A stretch of DNA of 64,000 bases from Myxococcus landrumus (GTDB lineage Bacteria > Myxococcota > Myxococcia > Myxococcales > Myxococcaceae). Every line of letters begins with the position of its first letter. Positions within the stretch are counted from its first letter, which is position 1. Below, piece after piece: positions 61,699-64,000 of this stretch. Below the pieces are notes generated by a model that saw nothing but the letters and a program-made list of their open reading frames with translations, did not search any database and was not told where the DNA came from. The position numbers and the translations under genes were made by a program. The stretch is taken from assembly GCF_017301635.1 (NCBI RefSeq), contig NZ_CP071091.1, forward strand, positions 3,608,001-3,672,000, written 5' to 3'.

Positions 61699-63285
61699 TC
61701 AGCGCGGGTACACCGCGAGGTCCACCTCCGGGTAGTCGGAGGAGTTCCCGTTCAGGAGCGGCGTGGACAGTCCTCGCAGGTGCTTGTCGAAGAACGCCAG
61801 CGGATAGACGCTCGACAGGATGAAGCCACGGGTCCCATCGATGGGGCCCAGGTCGACCGACGCCGGGTCGAAGTCCGGGGCGTAGGCATGCACCAGCGGC
61901 ATGAGCAGTTGGATGTCGCCGAAGTTGGCGTGCTCCGCCCCCGTGATGCGCGCCCAATAGCCCGACCCCTTCAGGTTCTGGCTGAAGGTCTCCCACGACG
62001 GGTCCTTCTCTTCACGCCCGGCCCCCAGCATGAGGAAGGGTACGGTGGCCCCCGCCGCGGGCCGGCCGAAGAACGTTCCATCCATGTTGATGCCCGCCTT
62101 GAAGCGCGCGTCCACCCGGCACGCCTCGGCCGACGTCGAGCCGCCGAACGAGTGGCCGAACATCCCCACTCGCTCCAGGTCCAACCGTCCCGTGAGCCGC
62201 CCCTGCGGGTCGTTCGCGTTCAACGCCGTCAACTGGTCCAGCACGAAGCGCGCGTCCGCCGTCCACGCATCCTGAATCTTGCGATTCAGGGCCTCGTCCT
62301 CCAGCGTCACCTGCACCGTCTGGGGCAGCTTCCGCCCGTCCGGAAACGCCACCGGGGCGCTGTAGGTGTGAGCCATGGCCGCCACCACGTAGCCCCGGCT
62401 GGCCAGCTCCTCCGCCACCGCCGAGTAGAGAATCCGGCTCATGCCGTAGCCCGGCGAGAAGAGCACGACGGGATGGCGCCCACTGCCCGAGACCATCGCC
62501 GCGTCCTGGTAGGAGTGCGCGAAGACGAACCCGAAGGCCGGTGAGGGCAGCTCCAACGACTCGGCGATGAACTCCGCCTCGTGGAGCTGGAGGAAGTAGG
62601 GAGCGGGCTGCGCCCCCGACGGCACACTCGCCGGATACCACACGCGCACCATCACCTCGCGCTTGTCTCCCGCCGCCGTCGTGAAGGTTTCGTCGCGGCC
62701 CGTGTCCGTCCACGCCCGCTCGAACGTTCCCACCGGATGCGGCCCCTTGGCCTTGGGGAGCACCACCATCGGCGACTTGCTGTCCGACAGGCCGTCGCGC
62801 CCCACGAAGTTCCCCTTCTGCTTCGTCCTCGCGCGCAGGCGCACCATGCTGGACTCCGCCGTCAGCACCTGCTTCTGGGTCAGCTCCGCCACGGAGAACA
62901 CGAGGAGCGCATCCAGGCGGCCATCGCCATCGACGTCCTTCGCCGGGCGCGCCTCCTTCGCGCCGACCCAGACCTTCCCGGACGCATCGCCCAGTTGCGA
63001 GGCCCGCGCGTCGATCCACTTCGCATCGAAGGCTTCACTGCCCAGGACCGCGACCTCGAGAAGCTCCGTGACCGAGACATCCAGCCGGTTGGGATAGGTC
63101 CCCGGCAGGATGTCCATCGCCACCGAGGGGGAGTTCTCGTCCGGGGGCCAGATGATGGGACGTTCGTCATCGTCGCCGCACGCCTGCAAGAAGGACATGC
63201 CCGCGCACAGCACGAGCGCGACGCTCTTCCGCGAGGCGGACGAGAGGCGAGGCAAGGGAATGGCCTTGATATCAATTGAAGACAT
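61699..63285 (-). CDS. PAF-acetylhydrolase-like lipoprotein (alpha/beta hydrolase)
   Basis: The 528-residue protein has a lipoprotein-like signal (SVALVLCAGMSFLQACG). An N-terminal domain of about 150 residues precedes an alpha/beta hydrolase with nucleophile elbow GMFGHSFGGST, catalytic Asp in GINMDGTFF and His in ITGAEHANFGD. These and the YVVAAMAHTYSAP segment are those of the platelet-activating factor acetylhydrolase (plasma/isoform II) family, which cleaves short or oxidised acyl chains from phospholipids. AAGGAAAGGAA precedes the ATG at 63285. Such an enzyme could release oxidised fatty acids, but a link to the lipoxygenases is only speculation. Confidence 0.85.
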   Translation of the reverse strand: MSSIDIKAIPLPRLSSASRKSVALVLCAGMSFLQACGDDDERPIIWPPDENSPSVAMDILPGTYPNRLDVSVTELLEVAVLGSEAFDAKWIDARASQLGDASGKVWVGAKEARPAKDVDGDGRLDALLVFSVAELTQKQVLTAESSMVRLRARTKQKGNFVGRDGLSDSKSPMVVLPKAKGPHPVGTFERAWTDTGRDETFTTAAGDKREVMVRVWYPASVPSGAQPAPYFLQLHEAEFIAESLELPSPAFGFVFAHSYQDAAMVSGSGRHPVVLFSPGYGMSRILYSAVAEELASRGYVVAAMAHTYSAPVAFPDGRKLPQTVQVTLEDEALNRKIQDAWTADARFVLDQLTALNANDPQGRLTGRLDLERVGMFGHSFGGSTSAEACRVDARFKAGINMDGTFFGRPAAGATVPFLMLGAGREEKDPSWETFSQNLKGSGYWARITGAEHANFGDIQLLMPLVHAYAPDFDPASVDLGPIDGTRGFILSSVYPLAFFDKHLRGLSTPLLNGNSSDYPEVDLAVYPR

Positions 63286-63314
63286 ACGTGTTCCTTTCCT
63301 TGGAACTGGAGGGG

Positions 63315-63650
63315 TCATTGCTCAAAAGGGGGCGCCAGCCAGAAGTCGCAGGGGTGCTCGGCCGCGAAGTCGACGCTCCGGATGCCTCCGGCGCCCGGCG
63401 CGAGCGATGTTCGCCCAATCGCGAATCATCGAATCGGAGAGGCCCCGCTGCTCCGAGGTGAAGAGGGCTTCGTCGCGTCGCGGTCCTCACTCCAGGCCGC
63501 GACGGGTTGCGGAGCCCTGAAGCGCAGGTCCCCACCGGAGGCGCGGCGAACGGAATGCCCTGGAAGACACGGGCCTCGTTCGTCACCGTCCCACGAACGG
63601 GACCACTTCGGGTGACGACCCGCAGGGAGGAGACCGCGACGTCGCAGAAA
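63315..63650 (-). pseudogene. Remnant of a type-B carboxylesterase, internally deleted and frameshifted
   Basis: Three frames carry carboxylesterase pieces in the right order. First, upstream frame: VRGTVTNEARVFQGIPFAAPPVG, the N-terminal motif, ending near 63535. Next, shifted frame: GGDLRFRAPQPVAAWSEDRD, its direct continuation, to about 63475. Then the C-terminal end, ALFTSEQRGLSDSMIRDWAN, and after another shift SVDFAAEHPCDFWLAPPFEQ with a stop at 63315-63317. The whole middle, including the catalytic Ser, is missing, with the deletion junction near 63470. It is dead. It lies just upstream of the PAF-acetylhydrolase-like gene. Confidence 0.82.
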
Positions 63651-64000
63651 AGTCACAGGTGTCTGCTTTCGGGATGACGCGGCCTCCGGCCCGGCCATGC
63701 AACGCACGGCGAGCGGACGTCCTGTCCGCTCACCCCACGAAGCGCGGAGCCTCGAACACCGGCGCCGGATAAAACTGTCACCCGAAATCAGACGACGGGC
63801 GATGTGCCTTCATGAGTCCCGAAGGACCTCGAGGTGCGACGTGACGCCACGCCATCCCAAGCCTCGCCGGTGTCGGGGGCCAGGGTGCGGCTCCGCCGCG
63901 GACGCGGTCCGCTTCGACGCCAGATTGAACACCTGGGCATCGAACAGGCCCGGCGCGTCTGTCTTTGGGAAGCCCCCTGCGCCAGGCCGTGGACTGCCGC
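63651..64000. other. No gene supported at window end
   Basis: All six frames are short or unconvincing. On the minus strand a frame open from the window edge to a stop at 63810 contains GLFDAQVFNLASKRT, which is protein-like, and YPAPVFEAPRFVG followed by a stop lies near 63740 in another frame. Either may be the end of a gene or decayed sequence. I would not annotate them without more sequence. Confidence 0.35.

Noticed and set aside
63810-64000. Minus-strand frame open from the window edge to a stop at 63810
   Set aside because: All three minus frames are open over similar lengths and no motif is visible. It may be the end of a gene lying outside the window, but the evidence is too thin.

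Overview
The window is GC-rich, densely coded chromosomal DNA with GTG and TTG starts, many lipoprotein signal peptides, Myxococcus-type cysteine-rich repeats, ELWxxDGT repeats and a sigma factor with a TPR-like tail. Together these point to a member of the Myxococcaceae (Myxococcus, Corallococcus or Pyxidicoccus type). I see no rRNA, tRNA, CRISPR array, insertion sequence or prophage.

Layout. 1-4.1 kb: the start of a methyltransferase, a DMT-family transporter, and a LysR regulator followed by an ALDH7-type dehydrogenase of lysine catabolism. 4.2-9.9 kb: a small membrane-protein operon, DUF2277, an ECF42-type sigma factor, RarA, a DGPF/YciI protein and a DUF998 membrane protein. 10.2-11.9 kb: an unrecognised Cys-rich, Ala-rich protein. 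11.9-18.5 kb: the most coherent system in the window, two divergent lipoxygenases, the second followed by a cytochrome P450 and a membrane fatty acid desaturase in a tight operon. 18.5-28 kb: SGNH hydrolase, FUSC transporter, a beta-helix/LRR protein, and a three-gene operon of exported DUF1501-type and CxxCH proteins. 28-36 kb: an ELWxxDGT lipoprotein, an exported intradiol dioxygenase-like protein, an APH(6)-like kinase, a DUF2807 lipoprotein, a non-canonical SDR with a zinc site, a beta-helix protein and a DUF4139-like protein. 36-45 kb: PPK2, an EGF-repeat lipoprotein, a GapN-like dehydrogenase, two tandem outer-membrane-like paralogs, a SUV3-like helicase and a DinB-like protein. 45-56.7 kb: mostly exported proteins, namely a large FG-GAP lipoprotein, a zinc-ribbon/J-domain protein (cytosolic), a ComEA-like lipoprotein, a PNGase A-like amidase, an esterase, DUF1036 and a triplicated Cys-rich lipoprotein. 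56.7-64 kb: an M48 peptidase, a possible effector locus with an ADP-ribosyltransferase-like protein, a PAF-acetylhydrolase-like lipoprotein and a decayed carboxylesterase.

How the genes may work together. Lipoxygenases make fatty acid hydroperoxides. The neighbouring P450 lacks the acid-alcohol pair used to activate O2, as do P450s that use ready-made hydroperoxides. The desaturase could supply or modify the unsaturated chain. I read 11.9-18.5 kb as a candidate oxylipin pathway. Much of the rest is the exported proteome of a predatory bacterium: hydrolases, a eukaryote-type N-glycan amidase, EGF repeats and repeat-rich lipoproteins.

Limits. All calls come from reading translated sequence by eye, without database searches. 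Family names are recognitions from motifs; pathway roles are inference unless stated otherwise.
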